Origin: Lentzea kentuckyensis
Lineage (GTDB): Bacteria > Actinomycetota > Actinomycetes > Mycobacteriales > Pseudonocardiaceae
Length of the DNA stretch: 64,000 nucleotides
Assembly (NCBI RefSeq): GCF_002150765.1
Contig: NZ_MUYM01000072.1
Span: 86,617 to 150,616, forward strand
Reading direction: 5' to 3'
Under the pieces are notes generated by a model that was not told the DNA's origin, did not search any database, and worked only from the letters and a program-made list of their open reading frames with translations. Position numbers and translations under genes: made by a program. Positions 42,845 through 51,748 of this stretch are shown one piece after another; the first letter of the stretch is position 1, and every line of letters begins with the position of its first letter.

Positions 42845-45262
42845 ATGTTCAGGAGTCCTTCCCCGCGGCGGAGAGCCTGGTCGGCGGTAGCCGTCCTGGC
42901 CGCCGCCGGACTCACGGCGACGACCGCGACAGCGGTGACAGCACTGGCACTTCCTCCGAGCGCCGCCGCCGCGGCGAGCACGCTCGGGGCCGCCGCGGCG
43001 CAGAGCGGTCGCTACTACGGCGCCGCGATCTCCCAGAGCCACCTCGGCGACTCGGCGTACGTGAACACGTGGGGCACGGAGTTCAACAGCGTCACGCCGG
43101 AAAACGAGATGAAATGGGACACCGTCGAGCCCAACCGGAACCAGTTCAACTTCGGCCCGGCCGACCAGATCGTCAGCCAGGCGCGCAGCCGGGGCATGTC
43201 GATCCGCGGCCACACCTTCGTCTGGTACCAGCAGATTCCCGGCTGGGTCAACGGTCTGAACGGCAACGACCTGCGCGCGGCGATCTCGAACCACATCAAC
43301 CAGGTGGCCGGTCACTGGAAGGGCCAGATCTACGCCTGGGACGTGGTCAACGAGGCGTTCGAGGAGAACGGCACCCGGCGTCAGTGGTTCGTGCAGCAGC
43401 GGCTCGGCGACGGTTACATGGAGGACGCCTTCCGCACCGCCCGCGCCGCCGATCCCAACGCCAAACTCTGCTACAACGACTACAACACCGACGGCATCAA
43501 CGCGAAGAGCACCGGCATCTACAACATGGTGCGCGACTTCAAGTCCCGCGGCGTGCCGATCGACTGCGTCGGCTTCCAGAGCCACCTCGGCCAGGGCGCG
43601 AACCTCAGCAGCTACCAGGCGAACCTGCAACGCTTCGCCGACCTCGGCGTCGACGTGCAGATCACGGAGCTCGACGTCGGCGGCTCCGGTGCCGCCCAGG
43701 CCGCGACGTACCGCGCGGTGACCCAGGCGTGCATGGCGGTGAGCCGCTGCACCGGGATCACCCCGTGGGGCATCACGGACAAGTACTCGTGGCGAGCGGG
43801 CGACACCCCGTTGCTGTTCGACGGCAACTACAACAAGAAGCAGGCGTACACCGCGGTGCTCGACGCGCTGAACGGCGGCGGGGGTGGTGGCGGCAATGGC
43901 ACGCTGCGCTCCGTCTCGGCCGGCAAGTGCCTCGACGTGCCGAACTCGTCGACCTCCCCCGGAACCCAGCTGCAGATCTGGGACTGCCACAGCGGCACGA
44001 ACCAGCAGTGGACCCGCGCGTCGTCCGGTGAGATCTCGGTCTACACCGGCGACTCGAAGCGGTGCCTCGACACCTCCGGCACGGGCAGCGGCGCGAACTC
44101 GGTCATCGCGAACTGCAACGGCGGCAACAACCAGAAGTGGAACGTCGGCACCAACGGCACGATCACGAACGTCCAATCAGGACTGTGCCTCGACGTCAAC
44201 GGCAGGGGAACCGCGAACGGCACCAAGGTGATCATCTGGTCCTGCAACGGTGGCACCAACCAGCAGTGGACCGGCCTCAACGACCCGGGCCCAGGTCCCG
44301 GCCCCGGTCCCCTGCCGTCACGGTACTCGTGGAGCTCCAGCCAGCAGCTGATCGCGCCCAAGTCCGACTCGACGCACAACATCGCGGGCATCAAGGACCC
44401 GTCGGTGGTGTACCACGACGGCAAGTGGCACGTCTTCGCCAGCGTGGCGAACGCGGCCGGGTACAACATGGTCTACCTGAGTTTCACCGACTGGGCGCAG
44501 GCGAGCGCGGCCTCGCACTTCTACCTCGACCGGTCCGGGATCGGCACCGGTTACCGGGCCGCACCCGAGGTGTTCTACTTCGCGCCCCAGAACCTGTGGT
44601 ACCTGGTCTACCAGGACGGCAACGCCGCCTACTCCACCAACCCCGACATCAACAACCCGGCGGGCTGGACCGCGCCGAAGCACTTCTACCCGGACATGCC
44701 GAAGATCATCAGGGACAACATCGGCGGCGGGTACTGGGTCGACATGTGGGTCATCTGCGACGCGGCGAACTGTCACCTGTTCTCGTCCGACGACAACGGT
44801 CATCTCTACCGGTCGCAGACCCCGATCGGGAACTTCCCGAACGGCATGAGCGACCCGGTCATCGCCGCCCAGGACTCGGACAAGTACAAGCTCTTCGAGG
44901 CGTCCAACGTGTACAAAGTGGACGGTTCGGAACAGTACGTGCTGATCATCGAGGCGATCGGGGCGCAGGGCCGGTACTTCCGGTCGTGGACGTCGAGCAG
45001 CATCGCCGGCCCGTGGACGGCGCTGGCAGACACCGAGGGCACCCCGCTGGCCGGCGCGGCCAACGTCACGTTCCCCAGCGGAGCGTGGACCAGGGACATC
45101 AGTCACGGCGAGATGATCCGGTCCGGCCGCGACCAGACGCTGGGCATCAGCCCGTGCAACATGCGCTACCTGTACCAGGGCCGCGATCCCAACTCCGGTG
45201 GCGACTACAACAGCCTGCCGTGGCGGCTGGGCCTGCTGACCCAGACCAACTCCCCCTGCTGA
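42845..45262 (+). CDS. Bifunctional GH10 xylanase - CBM13 - GH62 arabinofuranosidase
   Basis: 805 residues carrying two catalytic domains: signal peptide (1 to about 43), GH10 barrel (about 44-345), Gly-rich linker, ricin trefoil (about 355-475), PGPGPGPGP linker, GH62 propeller (about 490-805). GH10 residues lie in WDVVNEAFEENG (acid/base) and ITELDVGG (nucleophile). GH62 residues lie in KDPSVVYHDGKWHVFAS, SSDDNGHLYRS and LFEASNVYKV. One chain thus cuts the xylan backbone and removes arabinose branches. Both halves have stand-alone paralogues in this window (19475 and 10363). ACGAGGG precedes the ATG. The GH2 gene follows after 17 bp, so they form an operon. Confidence 0.93.
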   Translation: MFRSPSPRRRAWSAVAVLAAAGLTATTATAVTALALPPSAAAAASTLGAAAAQSGRYYGAAISQSHLGDSAYVNTWGTEFNSVTPENEMKWDTVEPNRNQFNFGPADQIVSQARSRGMSIRGHTFVWYQQIPGWVNGLNGNDLRAAISNHINQVAGHWKGQIYAWDVVNEAFEENGTRRQWFVQQRLGDGYMEDAFRTARAADPNAKLCYNDYNTDGINAKSTGIYNMVRDFKSRGVPIDCVGFQSHLGQGANLSSYQANLQRFADLGVDVQITELDVGGSGAAQAATYRAVTQACMAVSRCTGITPWGITDKYSWRAGDTPLLFDGNYNKKQAYTAVLDALNGGGGGGGNGTLRSVSAGKCLDVPNSSTSPGTQLQIWDCHSGTNQQWTRASSGEISVYTGDSKRCLDTSGTGSGANSVIANCNGGNNQKWNVGTNGTITNVQSGLCLDVNGRGTANGTKVIIWSCNGGTNQQWTGLNDPGPGPGPGPLPSRYSWSSSQQLIAPKSDSTHNIAGIKDPSVVYHDGKWHVFASVANAAGYNMVYLSFTDWAQASAASHFYLDRSGIGTGYRAAPEVFYFAPQNLWYLVYQDGNAAYSTNPDINNPAGWTAPKHFYPDMPKIIRDNIGGGYWVDMWVICDAANCHLFSSDDNGHLYRSQTPIGNFPNGMSDPVIAAQDSDKYKLFEASNVYKVDGSEQYVLIIEAIGAQGRYFRSWTSSSIAGPWTALADTEGTPLAGAANVTFPSGAWTRDISHGEMIRSGRDQTLGISPCNMRYLYQGRDPNSGGDYNSLPWRLGLLTQTNSPC

Positions 45263-45279
45263 ACGGCTAGGAGACGACG

Positions 45280-48200
45280 TTGTCCAACGCACCAGACGAG
45301 CGTTCACCGGCCCACCGACGCAGAATCCGCCGGCGCACCCTGCTCGGCGGCGGTCTCGCGGCACTCGCCGCACCCGCGCTGACCCGTCCGGCCGCCGCCG
45401 AAACCCCTGCCGCGGCGGCAAACGGGGACGCCACGGCGGCGGCCTGGCCCGACCCGCCCAACGGATACCCCGAGTGGAACAACAACATCGGGATCTTCCA
45501 GGTCAACTCCCAGCCGGCGCACGCCACCCTCATGCCGTACGCCGATCTCCAGCAGGCGCTGGCGGCGGACCGCTCGAACTCGCCCTTCCGGCTGGACCTG
45601 ACCGGGACCTGGAAGTTCAAGCACGTCACCAAACCCGCGGACCGCGACCTGAACTTCTGGCGGACCGACCTCAACGACACCGGCTGGGCGAACCTCCCGG
45701 TACCCGCCAACTGGCAGCTGCACGGCTACGACAACCCGATCTACGTCAACGTCACCTACCCGTGGTGGGGCGGCAACGGTCAGAACGAGAACGCGCAGCC
45801 GCCGTTCGCGCCGCAACGGGTCAACGCGGTCGGCCAGTACCGCAGGACGTTCACGCTGCCACCCGCCTGGCAGGGGCGCCGGGTCCACATCCACTTCGAG
45901 GGCGTCAAGGCCGGGTTCTACCTGTGGGTGAACGGCACGAAGGTCGGCTATCGCGAGGGTTCCTACACGCCATCGGAGTTCGACATCACCGACCAGGTGC
46001 GGGCAGGGTCGAACCTGCTCGCGGTCGAGGTCTTCCGGTACCCGGACGGGGACTGGCTGGAGGACCAGGACATGATCCGGTTGTCCGGGATCTTCCGGCC
46101 GGTCTTCCTCTACTCGCTGCCGCCCGTGCACCTGCGCGACTTCACGATCACCACGCCGTTGCGGGACAACTACACCAACGCCGACCTCGGCGTCGCGGTC
46201 GCCATCCGCAACAGCGGCGGCCAGCAGCCCGGCACGTTCACGGTCGAAACCCAGCTGTACGACCAGAACCAGCAGCCGGTGTGGCCGGAACCGTTGCGCA
46301 CGGCGGTGAACTCGCCCTCACCCGGCCAGGAGGCGACCGGGCGCGGCTCGAAGGCGGTGCAGGGGCCGAGACTGTGGTCCGCGGAGCACCCGAACCTCTA
46401 CACCGCGGTGCTGTCGCTGAAGGATCCGGCGGGCACGGTGGTCCAGACCGTGTCGGCCCGGGTCGGCTTCCGCGAGTTCGCCATCAAGAACGGGCTCATG
46501 CGGATCAACGGCCAGCCGGTGTCGTTGCGTGGCACCAACAGGCACGAGATGCACCCGGACCACGGCGCGGCGCTGACCCGTGAGGACATGGTCCGCGACA
46601 TCACGGTGATGAAGCAGATCAACATCAACTCGGTCCGCACGTCGCACTACCCGAACAACACGCTGTGGTACGACCTGGCCGACGAGTACGGGCTGTACGT
46701 CCTGGACGAGACCAACCTGGAGACGCACGGCATCCGCGACAACTACCCGGACTCGAAGGCGGACTGGACGTCCAACGTGCTCGACCGGGCCGCGCAGATG
46801 GTGCACCGGGACAAGAACCATCCCTCGGTGATCATGTGGTCGCTCGGCAACGAGGCCGGCGGCGGCAGCAACTTCGTCACGATGCGCGACTGGATCCGCG
46901 CGGCGGACCCGACCCGGATCATCCAGTACGAGGGCGACAACCGTCCCCAGGTCAGCGACATCCGGTCGGCGATGTACGAAAGCCCTGCGGGGGTGGCGAA
47001 CCGGGCGCGCAACACCTCCGACACCCGGCCATACGTGATGATCGAGTACACCCACAGCATGGGCAACTCGACCGGCAACCTCAAGGAGTACTGGGACGTC
47101 ATCCGGGCCAACCCGATCCTGCAGGGCGGCTGGATCTGGGACTTCGTCGACCAGGCCCTGACCTGGAAGTCCTCGACCGGTGCGACCTTCCTCGCCTACG
47201 GCGGTGACTGGGGCGACAACCCGAACGACGGCGCCTTCTCCGGCGACGGCATCGTCACCCCCGACCGGCGGATCAGCGGCAAGGCCGTCGAGGTCAAGCA
47301 GGTCTACCAGGCGATCAACGTGGCCGCCGGCAGCACCTTCGACACCGTCCGGATCACCAACGAGTACCTGTTCACCAACGTCAACGAGTTCGTCGCCGAC
47401 TGGGCCCTGGTCGCCGACGGCACTGTTGTCCAAAGTGGACAACTCACCGCCGCGCAGGCCGACATCGCGCCGCTGTCCACCAAGACGGTGCAGCTGCCGG
47501 TCCAGCGTCCGGCCAACCCGGCACCGGGCGAGGAACACTTCCTGCAGCTGTCGTTCAAGCTGCGGGCGGCGACTCCGTGGGCAGGCGCCGGTTTCGAGGT
47601 GGCCAAGCAACAGCTGCCGATCAACCTCAGCAGCCCGCCGATCGTGCCGACGCCGGTCACGTCCGTGCCGGTGCTGACCGTCACCGAGACCGGGGACCGC
47701 ATCACCGTCACCGGGCAGGACTTCACCGTCGCCATCGCGAAGTCCAACGGCGTGATCACCTCCTACGAGGCGATGGGCATGCGGTTGCTCAGTTCCGGCC
47801 CCACGCCGAACTTCTGGCGGGCGCCGACCGACAACGACGTCGGCAACGGCCACCCGAACCGCAACGGCACGTGGCGCAACGCCGGCGCGAACCGCACGGT
47901 GAGCCGCGTGACGCTCGACCGGCCGTCGGACCGCGCGGCGCGGATCACCGTCAGCGGGACCCTGCCGACCAGCACCGTGTCGACGTTCACGATGACGTAC
48001 ACCATCTACGGCAACGGTGAGATCAAGGTCGACAACACCCTGCACCCCGGATCGTCGAACCTGCCCTACATCCCCGAGGTCGGCACGATGCTGTTCGTGC
48101 CGGGTGAGTTCTCCCGGCTGCGCTACTACGGCCGGGGCCCGCACGAGAACCAGTGGGACCGCAAGACCGGTTCCGACGTCGGCGTGTACTCCTCGACCGT

Positions 48201-49026
48201 GGCCGAGCAGTGGACCGGCTACCTCAGGCCGCAGGAGAACGGCAACAAGACCGACGTCCGCTGGGTCGCCCTGGTCAACGGCAGCGGCCGTGGCCTGCTC
48301 GCGTACGGCGACCAGCCGCTGGAGGTGAACGCGTCCTACTTCACCCCCGAGGACCTCTCGAAGGGCACCCGGCACGACTACCAGCTGACCCGGCGGCAGG
48401 ACGTGGTGCTGCGGCTGAATTTGCGGCAGACGGGTGTCGGTGGCAACGACAGCTGGGGCGCACAGCCGCTCGACACCTACAAGCTGTTCCCCAACCGGGA
48501 CTACACCTACTCGTACCGGTTGAAGCCGCTGCCCGACCTCGGTCAGGCACTGGCCCTGTCCCGCTCGCCGGTCGGCAGCGCGGGCGGCGGCAGCGGCCCG
48601 GTGCAGCCGGGCGTGGACTACCGGATCGTCGCCCAGCACAGCAGCAAACTGGTCGACATCAACGCCGGTTCCACCGCGGCCGGTGCCGCCGCGATCCAGT
48701 GGTCCGCCACAGGTGGGCTGAACCAGGTGTTCGACTTCATCGACTCCGGTGGCGGCTACTACCGGATCCGCGCGCGGCACAGCGGTCTCGTGCTCCAGGT
48801 CGCGAGTTCGAGCAGCGGAGCCGACGTCACCCAGCAGGCCGACACCAACTCGCCCAGCCAGCAGTGGCAGGTGGTCGACCAGGGTCTGGGCGTGGTGAGC
48901 CTGGTCAACCGGCAGAGCGGCCTCACCATGGACGTGTGGGAACAGTCGACCGCCGACGGTGCCCGCATCTCCCAGTGGGCCGCGGGTTCCGGGCTCAACC
49001 AGCGGTTCGCGCTCCAGCGGCTCTGA
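45280..49026 (+). CDS. Tat-exported GH2 beta-galactosidase (LacZ type) with CBM13
   Basis: 1248 residues. RRIRRRTLLGGG is a twin-arginine signal. The LacZ five-domain layout follows: sugar-binding jelly roll (PVPANWQLHGYDNPIY), Ig-like domain, GH2 barrel with IMWSLGNEAGGG (acid/base Glu) and IEYTHSMGNS (nucleophile Glu), a second Ig-like domain, and a small-chain domain (FWRAPTDND, YGRGPHENQWDR). A C-terminal ricin-type domain of about 140 residues is added, close to that of the GH95 enzyme. Being exported, it would act on galactosyl side chains of plant polymers rather than cytoplasmic lactose. The start is a TTG at 45280 after TAGGAG. It is downstream of and close to the GH10-GH62 gene. Confidence 0.92.
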   Translation: MSNAPDERSPAHRRRIRRRTLLGGGLAALAAPALTRPAAAETPAAAANGDATAAAWPDPPNGYPEWNNNIGIFQVNSQPAHATLMPYADLQQALAADRSNSPFRLDLTGTWKFKHVTKPADRDLNFWRTDLNDTGWANLPVPANWQLHGYDNPIYVNVTYPWWGGNGQNENAQPPFAPQRVNAVGQYRRTFTLPPAWQGRRVHIHFEGVKAGFYLWVNGTKVGYREGSYTPSEFDITDQVRAGSNLLAVEVFRYPDGDWLEDQDMIRLSGIFRPVFLYSLPPVHLRDFTITTPLRDNYTNADLGVAVAIRNSGGQQPGTFTVETQLYDQNQQPVWPEPLRTAVNSPSPGQEATGRGSKAVQGPRLWSAEHPNLYTAVLSLKDPAGTVVQTVSARVGFREFAIKNGLMRINGQPVSLRGTNRHEMHPDHGAALTREDMVRDITVMKQININSVRTSHYPNNTLWYDLADEYGLYVLDETNLETHGIRDNYPDSKADWTSNVLDRAAQMVHRDKNHPSVIMWSLGNEAGGGSNFVTMRDWIRAADPTRIIQYEGDNRPQVSDIRSAMYESPAGVANRARNTSDTRPYVMIEYTHSMGNSTGNLKEYWDVIRANPILQGGWIWDFVDQALTWKSSTGATFLAYGGDWGDNPNDGAFSGDGIVTPDRRISGKAVEVKQVYQAINVAAGSTFDTVRITNEYLFTNVNEFVADWALVADGTVVQSGQLTAAQADIAPLSTKTVQLPVQRPANPAPGEEHFLQLSFKLRAATPWAGAGFEVAKQQLPINLSSPPIVPTPVTSVPVLTVTETGDRITVTGQDFTVAIAKSNGVITSYEAMGMRLLSSGPTPNFWRAPTDNDVGNGHPNRNGTWRNAGANRTVSRVTLDRPSDRAARITVSGTLPTSTVSTFTMTYTIYGNGEIKVDNTLHPGSSNLPYIPEVGTMLFVPGEFSRLRYYGRGPHENQWDRKTGSDVGVYSSTVAEQWTGYLRPQENGNKTDVRWVALVNGSGRGLLAYGDQPLEVNASYFTPEDLSKGTRHDYQLTRRQDVVLRLNLRQTGVGGNDSWGAQPLDTYKLFPNRDYTYSYRLKPLPDLGQALALSRSPVGSAGGGSGPVQPGVDYRIVAQHSSKLVDINAGSTAAGAAAIQWSATGGLNQVFDFIDSGGGYYRIRARHSGLVLQVASSSSGADVTQQADTNSPSQQWQVVDQGLGVVSLVNRQSGLTMDVWEQSTADGARISQWAAGSGLNQRFALQRL

Positions 49027-49031
49027 GCGAT

Positions 49032-49068
49032 GAGGGGGAGCTGTCCGGATTCGGGACCGCTCCCCCTC
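49032..49068. terminator. Terminator at the right edge of the glycosidase island
   Basis: GAGGGGGAGC (49032-49041) pairs with GCTCCCCCTC (49059-49068), with inner GTCC/GGAC pairing, between the convergent GH2 and transporter genes. It can serve both and marks the island's edge. Confidence 0.82.
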
Positions 49069-49074
49069 CTGGAG

Positions 49075-50394
49075 TCAGAGCACGCCCGGCAGGACCAGGA
49101 CGGCCCAGGCCGCGATCGGCCCGAGACCGACGATCACGCAGGTGTAGGAGATGACCTGGCGGTAGAAGCGGTTCCGGTCGACACCACGGGCGTTCGCGAG
49201 AACCAGCGCGCCGTTGGTGGAGAACGGTGAGACGTCGACGATCGTCGTGGAGATGGCCATGGCGGCGACGACGCCCACGACCGGCAGGGAGTCGGTGAGC
49301 AGCAACGGGATCGCCATCGGGATGGTCGCGGTGAGGATCGCGGTCGACGAGGCGAACGCCGAGGTGACCCCGACGATCACGCACAGTACGAGCGCCACCA
49401 GCAGCGGTGCTCCCAGGCCGACCGCGCCGTGGGCGACCCAGTCGATGGTGCCGGAGTGCTCGAGCACTCCCACGTAGGTGACCATGCCGGCGACCAGGAG
49501 GATCGTCGGCCAGCTGATGCCTTCGACGGCCTTGCCCAGGTTCTCGCGGTCGAGCACGGCGAGCACGGCGCCGGCGGCCAGCGCGAGGAACCCGATCTGC
49601 AGGTGGAACGCGAGGGCACCGACCACGAGCACGACCAGCGCGGCGAGGGTGGCGCGCTGGCGCCAGGTCACCGCGGTGGTCTGGGGCCTGGTCGCGGTGG
49701 CGACACCGCCGCCGGTCGGTGCGGACGCGGTTCCTCCGGCCGGCGCCTCACCGTCGGCGGCCACGTCGTCCGGGTGCTCGACGAAGCTCTCCTCGCCGCG
49801 CCGGCGAAGCATCACGTAGGTGCCCGCGGCGAGCAGCAGGTTGAATCCCATGCTGGCGAAGAACAACGCGGCGTGGGAGATCGTCAGGCCGGACTTGGCG
49901 ACGATGCCGTACACGAGCGCGCCGGACACCGCCATCGGCGAGAAGGCCCCGGCGTGGGCGCCGCAGATCACCATCATGCCGATCATCAGCGGGCTGACGC
50001 GGTAGGCGAAGGCGAAGCTCATCCCGATCGGCACCAGCAGCGCGACGGCCGCCGGGGTGAACGTGCCCAGCGCGGTGAGCGTGGCCGCCACGGCGAACAG
50101 CACCCACGGGACGAGGATCGCGCGGCCGCGGACGAGCCGGATCCCGCCCTGTACCAACAGATCGATCGTGCCGTTCAGTTTGGCGACGGAGAACAGGTAG
50201 GTGACCCCGACGACGGTGATGAACAACGACACCGGGAAACCCTCGAAGATCTCCTTCTCGTCGAGGCCGAACACGAACGTGCCGACCACGAACGAGGCGA
50301 CGAGCGCGAGGATTCCGATGTTGACGGGCAGCATCGTGGCGATCACGAACATGCCGCCCAGCACCAGGATCGCGATTATCTGTGATGACATCAT
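49075..50394 (-). CDS. MatC-type dicarboxylate carrier (SLC13/ion-transporter superfamily)
   Basis: 439 residues with about a dozen hydrophobic segments and a central hydrophilic loop (about 195-245), the two-half layout of the ion transporter superfamily. The N-terminus (IIAILVLGGMFVIATMLPVNIGILALVASFVVG) and GLDEKEIFEGFPVSLFITVVGVTYLF are typical of MatC N-terminal dicarboxylate carriers. It probably imports malonate, tricarballylate-like or related di/tricarboxylates. It lies 17 bp downstream of the prpF-like gene on the same strand, implying one transcript that supplies the substrate of that isomerase. Confidence 0.85.
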   Translation of the reverse strand: MMSSQIIAILVLGGMFVIATMLPVNIGILALVASFVVGTFVFGLDEKEIFEGFPVSLFITVVGVTYLFSVAKLNGTIDLLVQGGIRLVRGRAILVPWVLFAVAATLTALGTFTPAAVALLVPIGMSFAFAYRVSPLMIGMMVICGAHAGAFSPMAVSGALVYGIVAKSGLTISHAALFFASMGFNLLLAAGTYVMLRRRGEESFVEHPDDVAADGEAPAGGTASAPTGGGVATATRPQTTAVTWRQRATLAALVVLVVGALAFHLQIGFLALAAGAVLAVLDRENLGKAVEGISWPTILLVAGMVTYVGVLEHSGTIDWVAHGAVGLGAPLLVALVLCVIVGVTSAFASSTAILTATIPMAIPLLLTDSLPVVGVVAAMAISTTIVDVSPFSTNGALVLANARGVDRNRFYRQVISYTCVIVGLGPIAAWAVLVLPGVL

Positions 50395-50411
50395 TGTCCT
50401 CTTGGGTCGGA

Positions 50412-51518
50412 TCAGGCGGCGGACACGGCTGTCACGGTCGCAGGTGTGGGCTTCAGTGGCTCGTCGTCGGGCAGGACGAGGGTGGCGTCGCCGATGCGGC
50501 GCGTGGTGCGGGTGACCCCGATCGCGAGCAGTCCGTCACGGGTGCCCGCGCGGGTCGTCACGACTCCGGCCGGGGTGTCCAGGCGCAGCACCTCCCGCAC
50601 TCCTGCGGTGAACTGGGAGAGCACGGTACCGGGCGTGTGGGCGGCGGCGGTGAGCGCGACGCTCCCGGTGATGGCCAGCGCGGGATGGGTCCGTCCCATG
50701 GACAACATCCGCACGGTCACGTCCGAACGCTCCGGCCGGCCCGCACTGACCAGCGCGAGCTTGGGGGTGGCCCGGGCAGCGCCGGCGGGGTCGGCGGCGA
50801 GCCCCATGCGGACCGCGGCGACGCGCCGGATGCGGTCGAGCCGGCCCAGCAGGTCCTCGCGAGCGTCGAGCGCCTCCGGGGAGGCCTCGCCATCCGCACC
50901 GACCTCGTCGGCGGGGACGAGCACCACGGGCGCGCCGGCGTCGAGCATCGTGACGCGCACCCCGTCCACCAGGTCGACGGCGTTGCCGGTGGGCAGCAAC
51001 GCCCCGGTCGTCCGGCCGGCCGGGTCGACGAACCACAACCGCACGCCCAGGCCGGGCTGGGTCACGCCGGGAATGACGTCGGTGCCCTGTTCGGTCACCT
51101 GCCCCGAGGGCGTCGGCACGTCGACGACGATCAGCTGGCCGGTGTTGGTGTTGTTGATGCGCACGGTGGTGACGTCACCGGTGGGCGCCACCCAGCCGCG
51201 CCGCAGTGCGTAGGGCCCGACGACGGCCGAGCAGTTGCCGCAGTTGCTCGTCCAGTCCACCCGCCCGTCGGCGATGCCGATCTGGGCGAAGGTGTACTCG
51301 ACGTCGATGCCCGGCCGTTCGCTCTTCGCCAGCACGACGGCCTTGCTGGTGGTGGAGGTCGCGCCGCCGACACCGTCGACCTGGCGCGGGTCGGGACTTC
51401 CGTACAGCCGCAGCAGCACCTCGTCGACACCGCGGCCGGGCACCGTGAGCACGTCGCGCTCGAACACCCAGCACTTGCTGGTGCCGCCGCGCATCCACGT
51501 CGCCGGTATCTCTCGCAC
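50412..51518 (-). CDS. PrpF-family isomerase/tautomerase
   Basis: 368 residues. MREIPATWMRGGTSKCWVFE is the classic PrpF N-terminus, with the active-site Cys region; GVGGATSTTSKAVVL and WTSNCGNCSAVVGPYAL supply the second conserved cysteine loop of the diaminopimelate-epimerase-like fold. Family members isomerise aconitate or 4-oxalomesaconate-type acids. The GTG at 51518 is 5 nt after GGAG; the GTG at 51524 would overlap the ribosome-binding site. It is co-transcribed with the MatC-type carrier and divergent from a LysR regulator, a normal carboxylate-use module unrelated to the glycosidase island. Confidence 0.86.
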   Translation of the reverse strand: MREIPATWMRGGTSKCWVFERDVLTVPGRGVDEVLLRLYGSPDPRQVDGVGGATSTTSKAVVLAKSERPGIDVEYTFAQIGIADGRVDWTSNCGNCSAVVGPYALRRGWVAPTGDVTTVRINNTNTGQLIVVDVPTPSGQVTEQGTDVIPGVTQPGLGVRLWFVDPAGRTTGALLPTGNAVDLVDGVRVTMLDAGAPVVLVPADEVGADGEASPEALDAREDLLGRLDRIRRVAAVRMGLAADPAGAARATPKLALVSAGRPERSDVTVRMLSMGRTHPALAITGSVALTAAAHTPGTVLSQFTAGVREVLRLDTPAGVVTTRAGTRDGLLAIGVTRTTRRIGDATLVLPDDEPLKPTPATVTAVSAA

Positions 51519-51594
51519 AGTCACTCCTTCTGGGGGAATGACGGCTACCGTGACTCGCGTCGAGCTTGAACACCATCACGAGATTCTGCATACC

Positions 51595-51692
51595 CGTGAA
51601 GTAACACTTCACGCTCAATCGTCGAGTTCACGGTTGCCAGCGACCGTCTGACCGGCAAAACTGCAGTTGGCGAGGTTGAAGCTAAACTGCAG
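51595..51692. promoter_or_regulatory. LysR-type binding region between prpF-like and lysR genes
   Basis: CGTGAAGT (51595-51602) and ACTTCACG (51606-51613) form an 8-3-8 inverted repeat. AAACTGCAG is directly repeated at 51658-51666 and 51684-51692, the first as part of the palindrome AACTGCAGTT. The region lies between the divergent genes, as expected for a LysR regulator controlling itself and its target operon. Confidence 0.62.
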
Positions 51693-51748
51693 GGAAGTCA
51701 TCAGACGGTGAAGCAACCGCACCGGACTTTTTCGCACGAGGAGTGCCC

